Part shown: piece by piece, positions 7,972 to 15,992 of the stretch | Position numbering within the stretch: the stretch's first letter is position 1 | How the letters are laid out: each line of letters starts with the position of its first letter | Assembly (NCBI RefSeq): GCF_021513175.1 | Contig: NZ_CP090953.1 | Span: 987,001-1,051,000 of the forward strand | Direction: 5' to 3' | From: Sphingomonas sp. S2-65 | GTDB taxonomy: Bacteria; Pseudomonadota; Alphaproteobacteria; Sphingomonadales; Sphingomonadaceae | DNA: 64,000 nt | Notes under the pieces: generated by a model | What the model was told of the DNA's origin: nothing | The model's database searches: none | Seen by the model: the letters and a program-made list of their open reading frames with translations, nothing else | Translations under genes and position numbers: made by a program

Positions 7972-8238
7972 TCAGCTTCCGGTTTTGTGGGTGGCGGCGC
8001 CGGTAGTGGCTCCGCCGAGCGAATAGAGCAGCGCCACGCCCGTGGTCGTGGCCGCCTGCGAGGTCATGTACATCTGCTGCTGCGCCAACGTGGCGTTGTG
8101 CGCCGCGTTCGCCAGTGCCTGCGCGGTCGCCTGGTACAGATTGCCCATCGCGATCGCCGGTGAAGAGCCGAGGATCTGGGTGTTGCCCTGCGTCACCGCG
8201 TCGGTGATCTGGTCGTTGACGGAAGTCGGAAACGCCAT
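7972..8238 (-). CDS. RebB family R-body protein (copy 3)
   Basis: The product has 88 residues, the usual family length. It starts MAFPTSVNDQITDAVTQGNT and has the conserved AIAMGNLYQATAQALANAAHN core. It differs from copies 1 and 2 by QILGSSP in place of KVLGDAP and by a Gly/Thr-rich C-terminus. R-bodies in Caedibacter need several distinct Reb proteins, so the diverged copies probably have separate structural roles. It lies 38 bases upstream of copy 4. Confidence 0.88.
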   Translation of the reverse strand: MAFPTSVNDQITDAVTQGNTQILGSSPAIAMGNLYQATAQALANAAHNATLAQQQMYMTSQAATTTGVALLYSLGGATTGAATHKTGS

Positions 8239-8251
8239 GGGGGACTATCCT

Positions 8252-8288
8252 GGAAAATCGGCTCGGAAAATCGGCTTGGAAGATCGCG
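8252..8288. repeat. Short tandem repeat, 13-base period
   Basis: The unit GGAAAATCGGCT occurs at 8252-8263 and 8265-8276 and is followed by a third decayed copy (GGAAGATCGCG, 8278-8288). It lies just upstream of the start of RebB copy 3 on the transcribed strand. It may be a regulatory or processing site, or simple slippage. Confidence 0.55.
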
Positions 8289-8301
8289 CAGCCTGATGCC
8301 T

Positions 8302-8318
8302 GGCGGAGAGCGTCCGCC
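8302..8318. other. Hairpin at the stop codon of RebB copy 2
   Basis: GGCGGA and TCCGCC arms surround a 5-base loop that reaches the TAG stop of the upstream gene. Like the other hairpins in this operon it lacks a T-run, so it fits transcript stabilisation better than termination. Confidence 0.35.
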
Positions 8319-8587
8319 TAGCTGGACAGGATGCTTGCGGTCGCCTTGCCGGCCGAGGCGGTGTCGAGCGAATACAGCGTCGCCACCCCCATCGTCGTGG
8401 CCGCCTGCGCGGTCACATAGCTCTGTTGCTGCGCCAGGGTGGCGTTGTGCGCGGCGTTCGCCAGCGCCTGCGCGGTCGCCTGGTACAGATTGCCCATCGC
8501 GATCGCCGGCGCGTCGCCCAGCACCTTGGTGTTGGCCTGGGTGATCGAATCGGTGATCTGGCTGTTGACGGAAGTGGGAAAGGCCAT
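8318..8587 (-). CDS. RebB family R-body protein (copy 2)
   Basis: The product has 89 residues and is nearly identical to copy 1 over the first 70. It starts MAFPTSVNSQITDSITQANT, then KVLGDAPAIAMGNLYQATAQ, then QQQSYVTAQAATTMGVATLY. This is the full RebB signature. The ribosome site AAGGAG lies 6 bases before ATG 8587. It is expected to be a major R-body ribbon subunit. It is separated from copy 1 by a 115-base gap with two strong hairpins, so copy 1 may accumulate independently. Confidence 0.9.
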   Translation of the reverse strand: MAFPTSVNSQITDSITQANTKVLGDAPAIAMGNLYQATAQALANAAHNATLAQQQSYVTAQAATTMGVATLYSLDTASAGKATASILSS

Positions 8588-8652
8588 GTCGGGCTCCTTG
8601 TCAGGTCATGCTCGCATTCGCGCCATGCGGCTGCGGCGGCATTATTCGGTCA

Positions 8653-8693
8653 GCCGCCGCGGCGGCGCCGTCCGGTCAGCCGCCGGGGGCGGC
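8653..8693. other. Double GC hairpin between RebB copies 1 and 2
   Basis: Two inverted repeats (GCCGCC/GGCGGC at 8653-8666 and again at 8679-8693) lie 26 bases apart, each preceded by GGTCA. No T-run follows. The arrangement suggests an attenuator or an RNA-stability element that uncouples the first reb gene from the rest. Confidence 0.45.
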
Positions 8694-8702
8694 CCCGTCC
8701 GC

Positions 8703-8990
8703 TCAGCCCAGGCCGCGGACCTTGCTGTTGAGGATGTCTTCGGTGGCAATCCCCGTCGACGCGGTGTCGATCGCATACAGCGTGGCGACGCCCATGGTCG
8801 TCGCCGACTGCGCCGTGACATAGCTTTGCTGCTGGGCATTGGTCGCGTTGTGCGCCGCGTTCGCCAGCGCCTGCGCCGTCGCCTGGTACAAATTGCCCAT
8901 CGCGATCGCCGGCGCATCGCCTAGAACCTTGGTGTTCGCCTGCGTGACGGAATCGGTGATCTGGTCGTTGACGGCTGTCGGAAATGCCAT
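8703..8990 (-). CDS. RebB family R-body protein (copy 1, first gene of operon)
   Basis: The product has 95 residues. I chose ATG 8990 because a strong ribosome site (GAGGAGGAAGAC) precedes it and the family N-terminus MAFPTAVNDQITDSVTQANT starts exactly there; the frame stays open upstream only by chance. The core KVLGDAPAIAMGNLYQATAQ is identical to copy 2. RebB proteins assemble in the cytoplasm into a rolled ribbon that unrolls on a trigger such as low pH. The toxic role is established in Caedibacter; reb genes occur in many free-living proteobacteria, where their role is less clear. Confidence 0.9.
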   Translation of the reverse strand: MAFPTAVNDQITDSVTQANTKVLGDAPAIAMGNLYQATAQALANAAHNATNAQQQSYVTAQSATTMGVATLYAIDTASTGIATEDILNSKVRGLG

Positions 8991-9344
8991 GTCTTCCTCC
9001 TCGGTCGAGTGGTCCGGGAACGATCGGCTGGATCGTCTGGGGATCGCCGGACAATATGAATGTAGAGGGCTCGGGACGATTGGTCGCTTCGAGCAAATAT
9101 ACGGCGTCACAGCGTAAAGTTTTGACCATGTTCGCCGGTTTCGACGATTTGCGGAGTAATCGCGCATCCTCGTACGGCGGACCCGATTCAGTTCGGCACT
9201 TCGGTCCGCCGCCGGCGCAGTCGCCACTCCTTCAAAGCGATCCGGATCGCCAGCCACTACCGAGTCTCCGCACGTCCAAATAGCGCTTGCCGGGCGCCCG
9301 CCAGCCGAACAGGGTAAAGGCAAGTTCGCTAGCGGGAGAAGTTC
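8991..9344. promoter_or_regulatory. Divergent intergenic region: reb operon / DUF885 gene
   Basis: These 354 bases hold no convincing gene. The AT-richest patch (9090-9125) contains TATATT on the minus strand (9096-9101), a plausible -10 box for the reb operon about 110 bases before its first ATG. No good -35 box is seen at 17 bases. I looked for a sigma-54 (-24/-12 GG/GC) promoter and did not find one, which fits the loss of the GAFTGA loop in the associated AAA+ protein. Confidence 0.35.
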
Positions 9345-11162
9345 GTGGATCGTCGTTCCTTCATCGGCAGTGCCAGCGCGGCGACGCTCGCAGCGGCGGT
9401 TCCCGCGGCAGCGCGCCCGGCCGATCCCTCCGCAGCGGATATCCGGCTGCGGACGCTGCTCGACCGCATCTTCTACGATCGACTCGCCGATGATCCTGAA
9501 GGCGCCACCCGGCTCGGCCTGGATACCGGCGAGCGGGCCGCGCTGAAATCGAAGCTGACCGACGACTCGGCCAAGGCCACCGCCGCGGATCTCGCCCGCG
9601 CCAAGCGTGAGCTGGCGGAGTTGCGCGCGATCGATCCGGGCGCGCTCTCCCCTTCGGCCAAGCTCGATTACGAAGTCATAGCCTACCAGCTCCACGGCGC
9701 GATCGCCGGCGGCGAGCGGTTCACCTATGGCGCCAGCATGGGCCGCTATGCCCCCTATGTGCTCAGCCAGCTGACCGGCGCCTATCGCAACGTCCCCGAT
9801 TTCCTCGACTCGCAGCATCGCATCAAGGATGCGGCCGACGCGGACGCCTATGTCGCCCGCCTGTCCGCCTTCGAAAAAGCGATCGACGACGACACCGAAC
9901 GCCAGCGCGGCGACGCCGCTCGCGGCGTCTTCGCCCCCGATTACCTGCTCGACACGACGCTGAAGCAGCTCTCGGCGCTGCGCGACCAGCAGCCCGACAC
10001 GACGGTGATGGTGTCCTCGCTCGCCGCCAAGCTGAAGGCCGCGGGCTTGCCCGACACCCATGTCGCCCAGGCCCGCCGCATCGTCGCCGACCGCGTCTTC
10101 CCGGCGCTCGACCGGCAGCGCGCACTCGTCACCGAACTGCGCGCCAAGGCGACTCACGACGCCGGTGTCTGGCGGCTCCCGGACGGCGAGGCCTATTACC
10201 GCGCCGCCGCGGAAGCGGCCACCACCGCCGCGCTGTCGGGCGACGAGATCCACCGCCTCGGCCTCGATCAGGTCGCACAGATCAGCGCGCGGATAGACAC
10301 GATCCTCAAGGCGCAAGGCATGACCCAGGGGACCGTAGGTGCGCGGCTGGTGGCGCTGAACGAGCGCCCCGACCAGCTCTTCCCCAACACCGATCCCGGC
10401 CGCGACCAGCTGCTCGCCGCGCTCAACACGCAGATCGCGGCGATGGCCAAGCGCCTGCCCGAACAATTCACGACGGTGCCCAAGGCGCCGGTCGAGGTTC
10501 GCCGCGTGCCGCCCTCGATCCAGGCCGGGGCGCCGGGCGGTTATTACCAGAACGCCTCGCTCGACGGCTCGCGCCCGGCGATCTACTTCATCAACCTGCG
10601 CGACACGTTCGACCGGCCCAAGTTCGGCTTGGCCACGCTGACGCATCATGAGGCGATCCCCGGCCACCATCTCCAGGTCATGACCGCGCTGGAATCGACC
10701 AGCATCCCGCTGATCCGCCGCCGCACCTTTTTCAGCGGCTATAGCGAAGGCTGGGCGCTCTATGCCGAGCAGCTCGCCGACGAGATGGGCATGTACGAGG
10801 GCAACCCGCTGGGCCAGGTCGGCTATCTCCAGTCGCTGCTGTTCCGCGCCACCCGGCTGGTCGTGGACTCGGGCATGCACCACAAGCGCTGGAGCCGGGA
10901 AAAGGCGACCGACTATCTGATCGCCACCACCGGCATCGCGCGGGGCCGCAGCCAAGGCGAGATCGACCGCTACACCGCCTGGCCGGGCCAGGCGTGCAGC
11001 TACAAGATCGGCCACACCGTCTGGACCCGCCTGCGCGACCAGGTGAAGCGCAAGCAGGGCGCCCGCTTCGACCCCCGCGCCTTCCACGCCATCCTGGCCG
11101 AAGGCCCGATGCCGCTCACCGTGCTGGAGCGGGTGGTGACGGAGCGAATGCTGAAGGGGTAA
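9345..11162 (+). CDS. DUF885 family exported metallopeptidase-like protein
   Basis: The product has 605 residues. It starts at GTG 9345 after GGGAGAA. The N-terminus MDRRSFIGSASAATLAAAVP is a twin-arginine export signal, so the protein should be folded before export to the periplasm. The catalytic-looking motif HHEAIPGHHLQ (residues about 434-444) and the later EGWALYAEQLADEMG are hallmarks of DUF885, a zinc-peptidase-like family with an HExxxGH-type site. It is divergent from the reb operon and convergent with a second DUF885 gene. The substrate is unknown. Confidence 0.85.
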   Translation: MDRRSFIGSASAATLAAAVPAAARPADPSAADIRLRTLLDRIFYDRLADDPEGATRLGLDTGERAALKSKLTDDSAKATAADLARAKRELAELRAIDPGALSPSAKLDYEVIAYQLHGAIAGGERFTYGASMGRYAPYVLSQLTGAYRNVPDFLDSQHRIKDAADADAYVARLSAFEKAIDDDTERQRGDAARGVFAPDYLLDTTLKQLSALRDQQPDTTVMVSSLAAKLKAAGLPDTHVAQARRIVADRVFPALDRQRALVTELRAKATHDAGVWRLPDGEAYYRAAAEAATTAALSGDEIHRLGLDQVAQISARIDTILKAQGMTQGTVGARLVALNERPDQLFPNTDPGRDQLLAALNTQIAAMAKRLPEQFTTVPKAPVEVRRVPPSIQAGAPGGYYQNASLDGSRPAIYFINLRDTFDRPKFGLATLTHHEAIPGHHLQVMTALESTSIPLIRRRTFFSGYSEGWALYAEQLADEMGMYEGNPLGQVGYLQSLLFRATRLVVDSGMHHKRWSREKATDYLIATTGIARGRSQGEIDRYTAWPGQACSYKIGHTVWTRLRDQVKRKQGARFDPRAFHAILAEGPMPLTVLERVVTERMLKG

Positions 11163-11175
11163 CCAGCCATTCGCA

Positions 11176-11200
11176 AATCCTCCCCTGCAAGGGGAGGATT
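11176..11200. terminator. Perfect palindrome between convergent DUF885 genes
   Basis: Arms AATCCTCCCCT and AGGGGAGGATT surround a 3-base loop 13 bases past the stop of the first DUF885 gene. It could act as a bidirectional terminator. The arm sequence is the outer end of the dispersed GC-rich repeat family found elsewhere in the window. Confidence 0.55.
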
Positions 11201-11218
11201 GCTCACTCCCCCAACCCC

Positions 11219-11304
11219 GTCATCCCGGCCTTGAGCCGGGATCGCGCTTCTTCTTAGCTACGGGCGCAAAGAAAGCGGGACCCCGGCGCAACGCCGGGGT
11301 GACG
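11219..11304. repeat. Dispersed inverted repeat (GTCATCCCGGC family), copy 1
   Basis: The left part starts GTCATCCCGGCCTTGAGCCG and continues with GGATCGCGCTTCTTCT. The right part (GAAAGCGGGACCCCGGCGCA and following GGGGTGAC) is its approximate reverse complement. The left half recurs almost base for base at 55998-56032, showing a mobile or repeatedly copied intergenic element. Confidence 0.75.
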
Positions 11305-11326
11305 ACGCGGGGTGCGAACCCTCAAC

Positions 11327-13153
11327 CTACCCCCGCTTCGCGGCGATATACGCGTCGACCTGCTCCTCCAGCACATCGAGCGGCAGCGCCCCGTTCGCCA
11401 GCACCGCCTCATGGAAATCGCGAATATCGAACCGCGATCCCAGCGCCTTCTGCGCCTTCACGCGCAGCCCGGCGATCTTCAGCTGGCCGACCATGTAGCT
11501 CGTCGCCTGGCCCGGATTGTTGATGTAGCGGTCGACTTCCTTGACGATGTCGCGCTGCGACAGCGGCGAATTCTTCTGGAAAAAGGCCACAGCCTGCTCG
11601 CGGCTCCAGTGCTTCGCGTGCATGCCGGTGTCCACCACCATGCGGATCGCGCGCCATATCTGCAGCGACAGCATGCCGAACTCGGTATCCGGCGTCGGAT
11701 ACGCCCCCATCTCCTGCGCCAACCGCTCGGTGTAGAGCCCCCACCCCTCGATATAGCTGCCATAGAAGCCGAAGCGGCGGAACTTGGGTAGGCCCTGCAG
11801 TTCCTGCGCGCGGGCGATCTGGAAATGGTGCCCCGGCGCGCCTTCGTGCACGGCGATCGCGTTCACCTGCTGCTTGTTGACCTGGTTCATGTCGGCCAGG
11901 TTGACGTAGAAGATGCCGGGCCGCGATCCATCGGGCGCCGGACGATTGTAGAACGCCACCGATGCGGTCTCCTGCCGCCACTTCTCGACCGCGCGCACTT
12001 CCAGCTTCGCCTCGGGCAGCCGGTGGAAGAAGCGCGGTCCGGTGGCCATCATCCTGGCGATCACTGCGCGGGCGTCGCTCAGATACTGCTCGCGGCCAGC
12101 CTCGTCATTGGGATATTTGTAGGCGGGATCGGTGCGGATCGCGTCGAAGAACGCCTCCAGGCTGCCCTTGAAGCCGATCTGCGCCTTCACCCGCTCCATC
12201 TCGGCGCGGATCGCCTTCACCTGCGCGAGGCCGGTCTGGTGGATCTGGTCGGCGCTCAGGTTCGTCGTCGTGTAGAAGGCCAGCTGCGACTGGTAATAGG
12301 CGTCGCCGCCCGGCAGGCTCCACGCCCCGTCATTGCCCTTGGCCTGCGGCTCGATTGCGTCGAGCGCGGCAAACAGCGTGGCGAACCCGCGCTTGAACGG
12401 GCCGGTCAGCGCCGCCTTGGCCTGCTCGATCAGCTGCTTCTTGGTCGCGTCGTCCGCCTTGAGTGCACTCACCTTCTTGCGGAAATCGGCCAGGATCGTG
12501 CTGTCCGGCCCGCCATCGAACGGCGCGCCGCTGATCACCTTCTGCGCGTCGCCGCGCGCCGGCGCGAACACCATCTTGGGCGGGACGATGCCCTGCCGGG
12601 CCTGCTCGCGCATCCGTGCGGAAACCTCGCCCATCACCCGCTCGCTATCCACCAGCCGGGCGACATAGGCGCGGGCATCCTCGACCGTGTCGATGCGGTG
12701 CTCGTTGATCAGGAACACCGGAATGTCGCCGGCCGGGCTGCCATTGGTCGATACCGGGAAGCTGTACTGGCGGAACTGGTACTGCCGCCGCGCCGTCTCG
12801 ACATTCTTCTCGAACAGGCGGTAGCTCAGCCGGCCCGTCACGCTCAGCCGATCGGGCGAGAATTGCCGCTTCATCTCGGCCAGCTGCCGCTCCGCCAGCG
12901 CGAGGCGGCGCGCTTCGGCGGCGTCGGTATAATCGTCCAGCCGGTCCTGCTTGGTCTTCAATCCCAGGCTTGTCATCTGTTCGGGGCTCAGCGCCACCGC
13001 CTCGTCGAACGCGGCGTCCAGGAAGGTGAGCAGCCGCTGGTCCTCCGCGGTCTGGCTGGCTGCGCCGGGCGCCTGTGTTCCGGCTTGAGCATGGGCCATC
13101 AGGGGTGCCACCGCACCCGCCGCCAACAAACACGCCAGGGTAACCCGCTTCAT
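11327..13153 (-). CDS. DUF885 family secreted metallopeptidase-like protein
   Basis: The product has 608 residues. I chose ATG 13153 because MKRVTLACLLAAGAVAPLMA is a clear Sec signal peptide, with cleavage near AHAQA. The family motif appears as VHEGAPGHHFQIARAQ, with EGWGLYTERLAQEMG about 30 residues on; the first motif has Gly where the neighbour has Ile (HEGAPGHH against HEAIPGHH). It belongs to the same family as the Tat-exported neighbour with which it converges, but the sequences differ widely, so this is not a recent tandem duplication. The role is probably periplasmic peptide hydrolysis. Confidence 0.85.
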   Translation of the reverse strand: MKRVTLACLLAAGAVAPLMAHAQAGTQAPGAASQTAEDQRLLTFLDAAFDEAVALSPEQMTSLGLKTKQDRLDDYTDAAEARRLALAERQLAEMKRQFSPDRLSVTGRLSYRLFEKNVETARRQYQFRQYSFPVSTNGSPAGDIPVFLINEHRIDTVEDARAYVARLVDSERVMGEVSARMREQARQGIVPPKMVFAPARGDAQKVISGAPFDGGPDSTILADFRKKVSALKADDATKKQLIEQAKAALTGPFKRGFATLFAALDAIEPQAKGNDGAWSLPGGDAYYQSQLAFYTTTNLSADQIHQTGLAQVKAIRAEMERVKAQIGFKGSLEAFFDAIRTDPAYKYPNDEAGREQYLSDARAVIARMMATGPRFFHRLPEAKLEVRAVEKWRQETASVAFYNRPAPDGSRPGIFYVNLADMNQVNKQQVNAIAVHEGAPGHHFQIARAQELQGLPKFRRFGFYGSYIEGWGLYTERLAQEMGAYPTPDTEFGMLSLQIWRAIRMVVDTGMHAKHWSREQAVAFFQKNSPLSQRDIVKEVDRYINNPGQATSYMVGQLKIAGLRVKAQKALGSRFDIRDFHEAVLANGALPLDVLEEQVDAYIAAKRG

Positions 13154-13270
13154 CGAAAACACCTCCGCTCGAACGTGCGGGCAGGGTAGCGATTGCGAAC
13201 CGCCGCGCAACGCCTGCGATCCGGCACGCCACAGGTTCACAAGCGCGCAGTCACGGCCTAAGCTCGCCGC

Positions 13271-13537
13271 ATGATCGACCGCATCTTCCTCGACCACCCG
13301 CGCAGCGTCGGTGAGAGCTATGGCGAGCACGCCGCCACGGCCACCCGCTTCGGCGTGGCCATGATCGTCGGCGGCGCCGCGTGCATCGTCCACGCCGTCC
13401 TGCCGCCCTTGTTCACCCGCACCGCCAGCGACACGGTGAAGCGGCTCTACGCGCAGATGAAGGCGCGCCAGCCGGCCTTCTCGCAGGAAAAGCCGGCGTT
13501 CCAACAGCCCGAGTGGCAGCTCGAATACGAGATCTGA
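13271..13537 (+). CDS. DUF6356 family small membrane protein
   Basis: The product has 88 residues. MIDRIFLDHPRSVGESYGEH matches the start of DUF6356 proteins, which are common in Sphingomonadales. One membrane segment spans about residues 27-48 (GVAMIVGGAACIVHAVLPPL). The C-terminal 40 residues are charged and probably cytoplasmic. No function is known. It lies immediately before the FAD/NAD(P)-binding gene (5-base spacing), so the two are probably cotranscribed. Confidence 0.75.
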   Translation: MIDRIFLDHPRSVGESYGEHAATATRFGVAMIVGGAACIVHAVLPPLFTRTASDTVKRLYAQMKARQPAFSQEKPAFQQPEWQLEYEI

Positions 13538-13541
13538 TCGC

Positions 13542-14888
13542 TTGATCGAACATGTCGCGATCATCGGCGCGGGCTTTTCCGGCACGCTCCAGGCGATCAA
13601 CCTGCTCCGGCACGACGGGCCGCGCGCGACGCTGATCGAGCGCGCGCCGGTCGCCGGCACCGGCCTCGCTTATGGCGCCGCCCACCCCAGCCACGTGCTC
13701 AACGTCCGTGCCGCGAACATGAGCGCCTTTCCGGACGATCCCTCGCACTTCGTCCGCTGGCTCGAAGCGCGCGGCGTGGCCGACGCCCCCGCCGCCTTCA
13801 TCCCGCGCACGACTTATGGCGAGTATCTGCGCGAACTGCTGGAGGAAGCGCTGCGCACCTCCAACGGGCGCCTGACCTTGATCCGCGATGAAGTCTGCGA
13901 CGTGGAGACCGGCGCTACCGTCCGCGTGAAGCTCGCCAACCGCACGCTCGAAGCCGATGCCGCGGTGCTCGCGGTCGGCAACCTGCCGCCCCACGATCCG
14001 CCCGGGCTCGATCCGCAGCTGCTGTCGGCCACACGCTACAAGGGCGATCCCTGGCACCCCAGCGTGCCCGAGGATCTGTCGGACGACGACACCGTGCTGG
14101 TGATCGGCACCGGCCTGACGATGGTCGACGTCGTCCTGCTGCTCGAATCGCGCGGCTTTCGCGGCCACATCGTCGCCCTCTCCCGCCGCGGGCTCCTCCC
14201 CCGCGCGCATGCCCCCGGCAGCGACTGGCAGCGGATCGACCAGCGCCCCTCGACGGTCGCCTCGGCCCTCCTGCACGCGGTGCGCGCCCGGGGCGCGGCG
14301 ATCGGCTGGCGCAACGCGGTCGACGAGCTTCGCCCCTTCACCCAGTCGATGTGGGGCAATGCCAGCGAAGCCGAGCGCGGCCGCTTCCTGCGCCACCTGC
14401 GCCCGTGGTGGGACGTCCACCGCCACCGCCTGGCGCCGCAGGTCGACGCGCGGCTGCACGCGATGCTCGACAGCGGCCGGCTTCAGGTCATCGCCGGCAA
14501 GACGCTGGCCTTCAGCGAGCAGGCCGATGGCATCCAGGTCAGCTTTCGGCGTCGTGGCGCGGACGCGTCGGAAACGCTGCTCGCCCAGCGCATCATCAAC
14601 TGCACCGGCCCGCTCGGCGATCTCAGCCGCAGTGCCGAGCCGCTGCTGCGCCGCCTGGCCGAGCGCGGCTGCATCCGGCCCGATCCCGCCCATCTCGGCA
14701 TCGAAGTCGACAACCAGGCCCAGACGATCAACGCCGACGGCCTGCCCAACACCAACCTCTACGCGCTCGGCCCGATGACGCGCGGCGCGTTCTGGGAGAT
14801 CGTGGCAGTGCCCGACATCCGCACCCAGACCTGGAGCGTCGCCCGCCGCCTCTCCAACGCCCATTGGGTGGGGGGCGAAGGACTGTAG
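13542..14888 (+). CDS. FAD/NAD(P)-binding protein (HpyO-like)
   Basis: The product has 448 residues starting at TTG 13542, just after the previous stop. The dinucleotide fold is GAGFSG in HVAIIGAGFSGTLQAINLLR. The segment AYGAAHPSHVLNVRAANMSA is typical of the 'FAD-NAD(P)-binding' family, which includes HpyO-like proteins. A second Rossmann motif is seen at VLVIGTGLTMVDV. The C-terminus has an ALGPMTRGAFWEI segment expected near the flavin. It probably oxidises or hydroxylates a small molecule, but the substrate cannot be told from sequence. No signal peptide. Confidence 0.75.
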   Translation: MIEHVAIIGAGFSGTLQAINLLRHDGPRATLIERAPVAGTGLAYGAAHPSHVLNVRAANMSAFPDDPSHFVRWLEARGVADAPAAFIPRTTYGEYLRELLEEALRTSNGRLTLIRDEVCDVETGATVRVKLANRTLEADAAVLAVGNLPPHDPPGLDPQLLSATRYKGDPWHPSVPEDLSDDDTVLVIGTGLTMVDVVLLLESRGFRGHIVALSRRGLLPRAHAPGSDWQRIDQRPSTVASALLHAVRARGAAIGWRNAVDELRPFTQSMWGNASEAERGRFLRHLRPWWDVHRHRLAPQVDARLHAMLDSGRLQVIAGKTLAFSEQADGIQVSFRRRGADASETLLAQRIINCTGPLGDLSRSAEPLLRRLAERGCIRPDPAHLGIEVDNQAQTINADGLPNTNLYALGPMTRGAFWEIVAVPDIRTQTWSVARRLSNAHWVGGEGL

Positions 14889-14900
14889 GACGGCCTGAGC

Positions 14901-14930
14901 GCGGGATAGTATCAATTGACACTATCCCGC
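14901..14930. promoter_or_regulatory. 30-bp near-perfect palindrome upstream of hpd
   Basis: GCGGGATAGTATCAA is followed directly by its reverse complement with one mismatch (the A/G next to the TCAATTGA centre). It ends 21 bases before the hpd start. It is too symmetrical and AT-centred for a typical terminator and has no T-run. It fits an operator for a dimeric regulator of tyrosine/homogentisate genes. A TTGACA (14917-14922) at its centre could be a -35 box that the regulator would mask. Confidence 0.6.
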
Positions 14931-14951
14931 GCATCACGGTAAACGCACTGC

Positions 14952-15992
14952 ATGAACGACGCAGCAAACCCGCTCGGCCTCAACGGCTTCGAGTTCGTGG
15001 AATTCACTTCGCCCGATCCCGACGCGATGGCGAAGCAGTTCGAGCAGATGGGCTTCGTTCCCACCCACATCCATCCGCGCAAGGCGATCACCCGCTACAA
15101 GCAGGGCAGGATCAACCTGATGCTCAACCGCGACGAAACCGGCCGCGTCGCCGCGTTTCGCGCCGAGCACGGTCCCTCGGCCAGCGCGATGGCGTTCCGC
15201 GTCAACGATCCCAAGGCGGCGTTCGAATGGGCGCTCCAGCATGGCGGCGAGCGTACCGAGGAAGACGACACCGTCATCATCGGCATCGGCGGATCCTATC
15301 TCTACTTCATCCAGGACGGCATCGACCTCTATGCCGACTGGCAGGAGATCCCCGGCTGGCAGCAGGCCGAGGCCGAGAACAATGTCGGGCTCGACCTGCT
15401 CGACCACCTCACCCACAATGTCCGCCGCGGCCAGATGCGGGTGTGGTCGGAGTTCTACAAGACGCTGTTCGGGTTCGAAGAGCAGAAGTATTTCGACATC
15501 AAGGGCCAGGCGACCGGGCTGTTCAGCCAGGCGATGATCGCCCCCGACAAGGCGATCCGCATTCCGCTGAACGAGAGCCAGGACGACAAGAGCCAGATCG
15601 AGGAGTTCATCCGCCAGTATAAGGGCGAGGGCATCCAGCACCTCGCGCTGACCACCGACGACATCTACGACACGGTCGAGCGCCTGCGCGCCCGCGGCGT
15701 GCGGCTTCAGGACACGATCGAAACCTATTTCGAATTGGTCGACAAGCGCGTCCCCGGACACGGCGAAGACCTCGAGCGGCTACGCAAGAACCGCATCCTG
15801 ATCGACGGATCGGTCGAGCGCGGCGAAGGCCTGCTGCTCCAGATCTTCACCGAGAACATGTTCGGCCCGATCTTCTTCGAGATCATCCAGCGCAAGGGCA
15901 ATGAAGGTTTCGGCAACGGCAATTTCCAGGCACTGTTCGAGAGCATCGAGCTCGACCAGATCCGCCGCGGAGTCATAAAGGTCGACGCCTGA
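14952..15992 (+). CDS. hpd: 4-hydroxyphenylpyruvate dioxygenase
   Basis: The product has 346 residues. It converts 4-hydroxyphenylpyruvate to homogentisate in tyrosine degradation, using Fe(II) and O2. The iron ligands are visible by comparison with known enzymes: His152 in LLDHLTHNV, His230 in GIQHLAL and Glu310 in FFEIIQR. The FDIKGQATGL segment and the C-terminal GFGNGNFQALFESIELDQ are typical. The length matches bacterial HPPD (about 350). The ATG at 14952 gives the expected N-terminus. The next gene over is homogentisate dioxygenase, the following pathway step. Confidence 0.95.
   Translation: MNDAANPLGLNGFEFVEFTSPDPDAMAKQFEQMGFVPTHIHPRKAITRYKQGRINLMLNRDETGRVAAFRAEHGPSASAMAFRVNDPKAAFEWALQHGGERTEEDDTVIIGIGGSYLYFIQDGIDLYADWQEIPGWQQAEAENNVGLDLLDHLTHNVRRGQMRVWSEFYKTLFGFEEQKYFDIKGQATGLFSQAMIAPDKAIRIPLNESQDDKSQIEEFIRQYKGEGIQHLALTTDDIYDTVERLRARGVRLQDTIETYFELVDKRVPGHGEDLERLRKNRILIDGSVERGEGLLLQIFTENMFGPIFFEIIQRKGNEGFGNGNFQALFESIELDQIRRGVIKVDA

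Noticed and set aside
8991..9344. Sigma-54 promoter for the reb operon
   Set aside because: No GG-N10-GC type -24/-12 pair was found in the right position, and the associated AAA+ protein lacks the sigma-54 contact loop.
8991..11087. Upstream in-frame extension of RebB copy 1 to 794 residues
   Set aside because: It runs antisense through the Tat-exported DUF885 gene; the ribosome site and family N-terminus fix the start at 8990.
11825..13189. 454-codon plus-strand frame opposite the second DUF885 gene
   Set aside because: The minus-strand frame has a signal peptide and zinc motif; this frame is a shadow.
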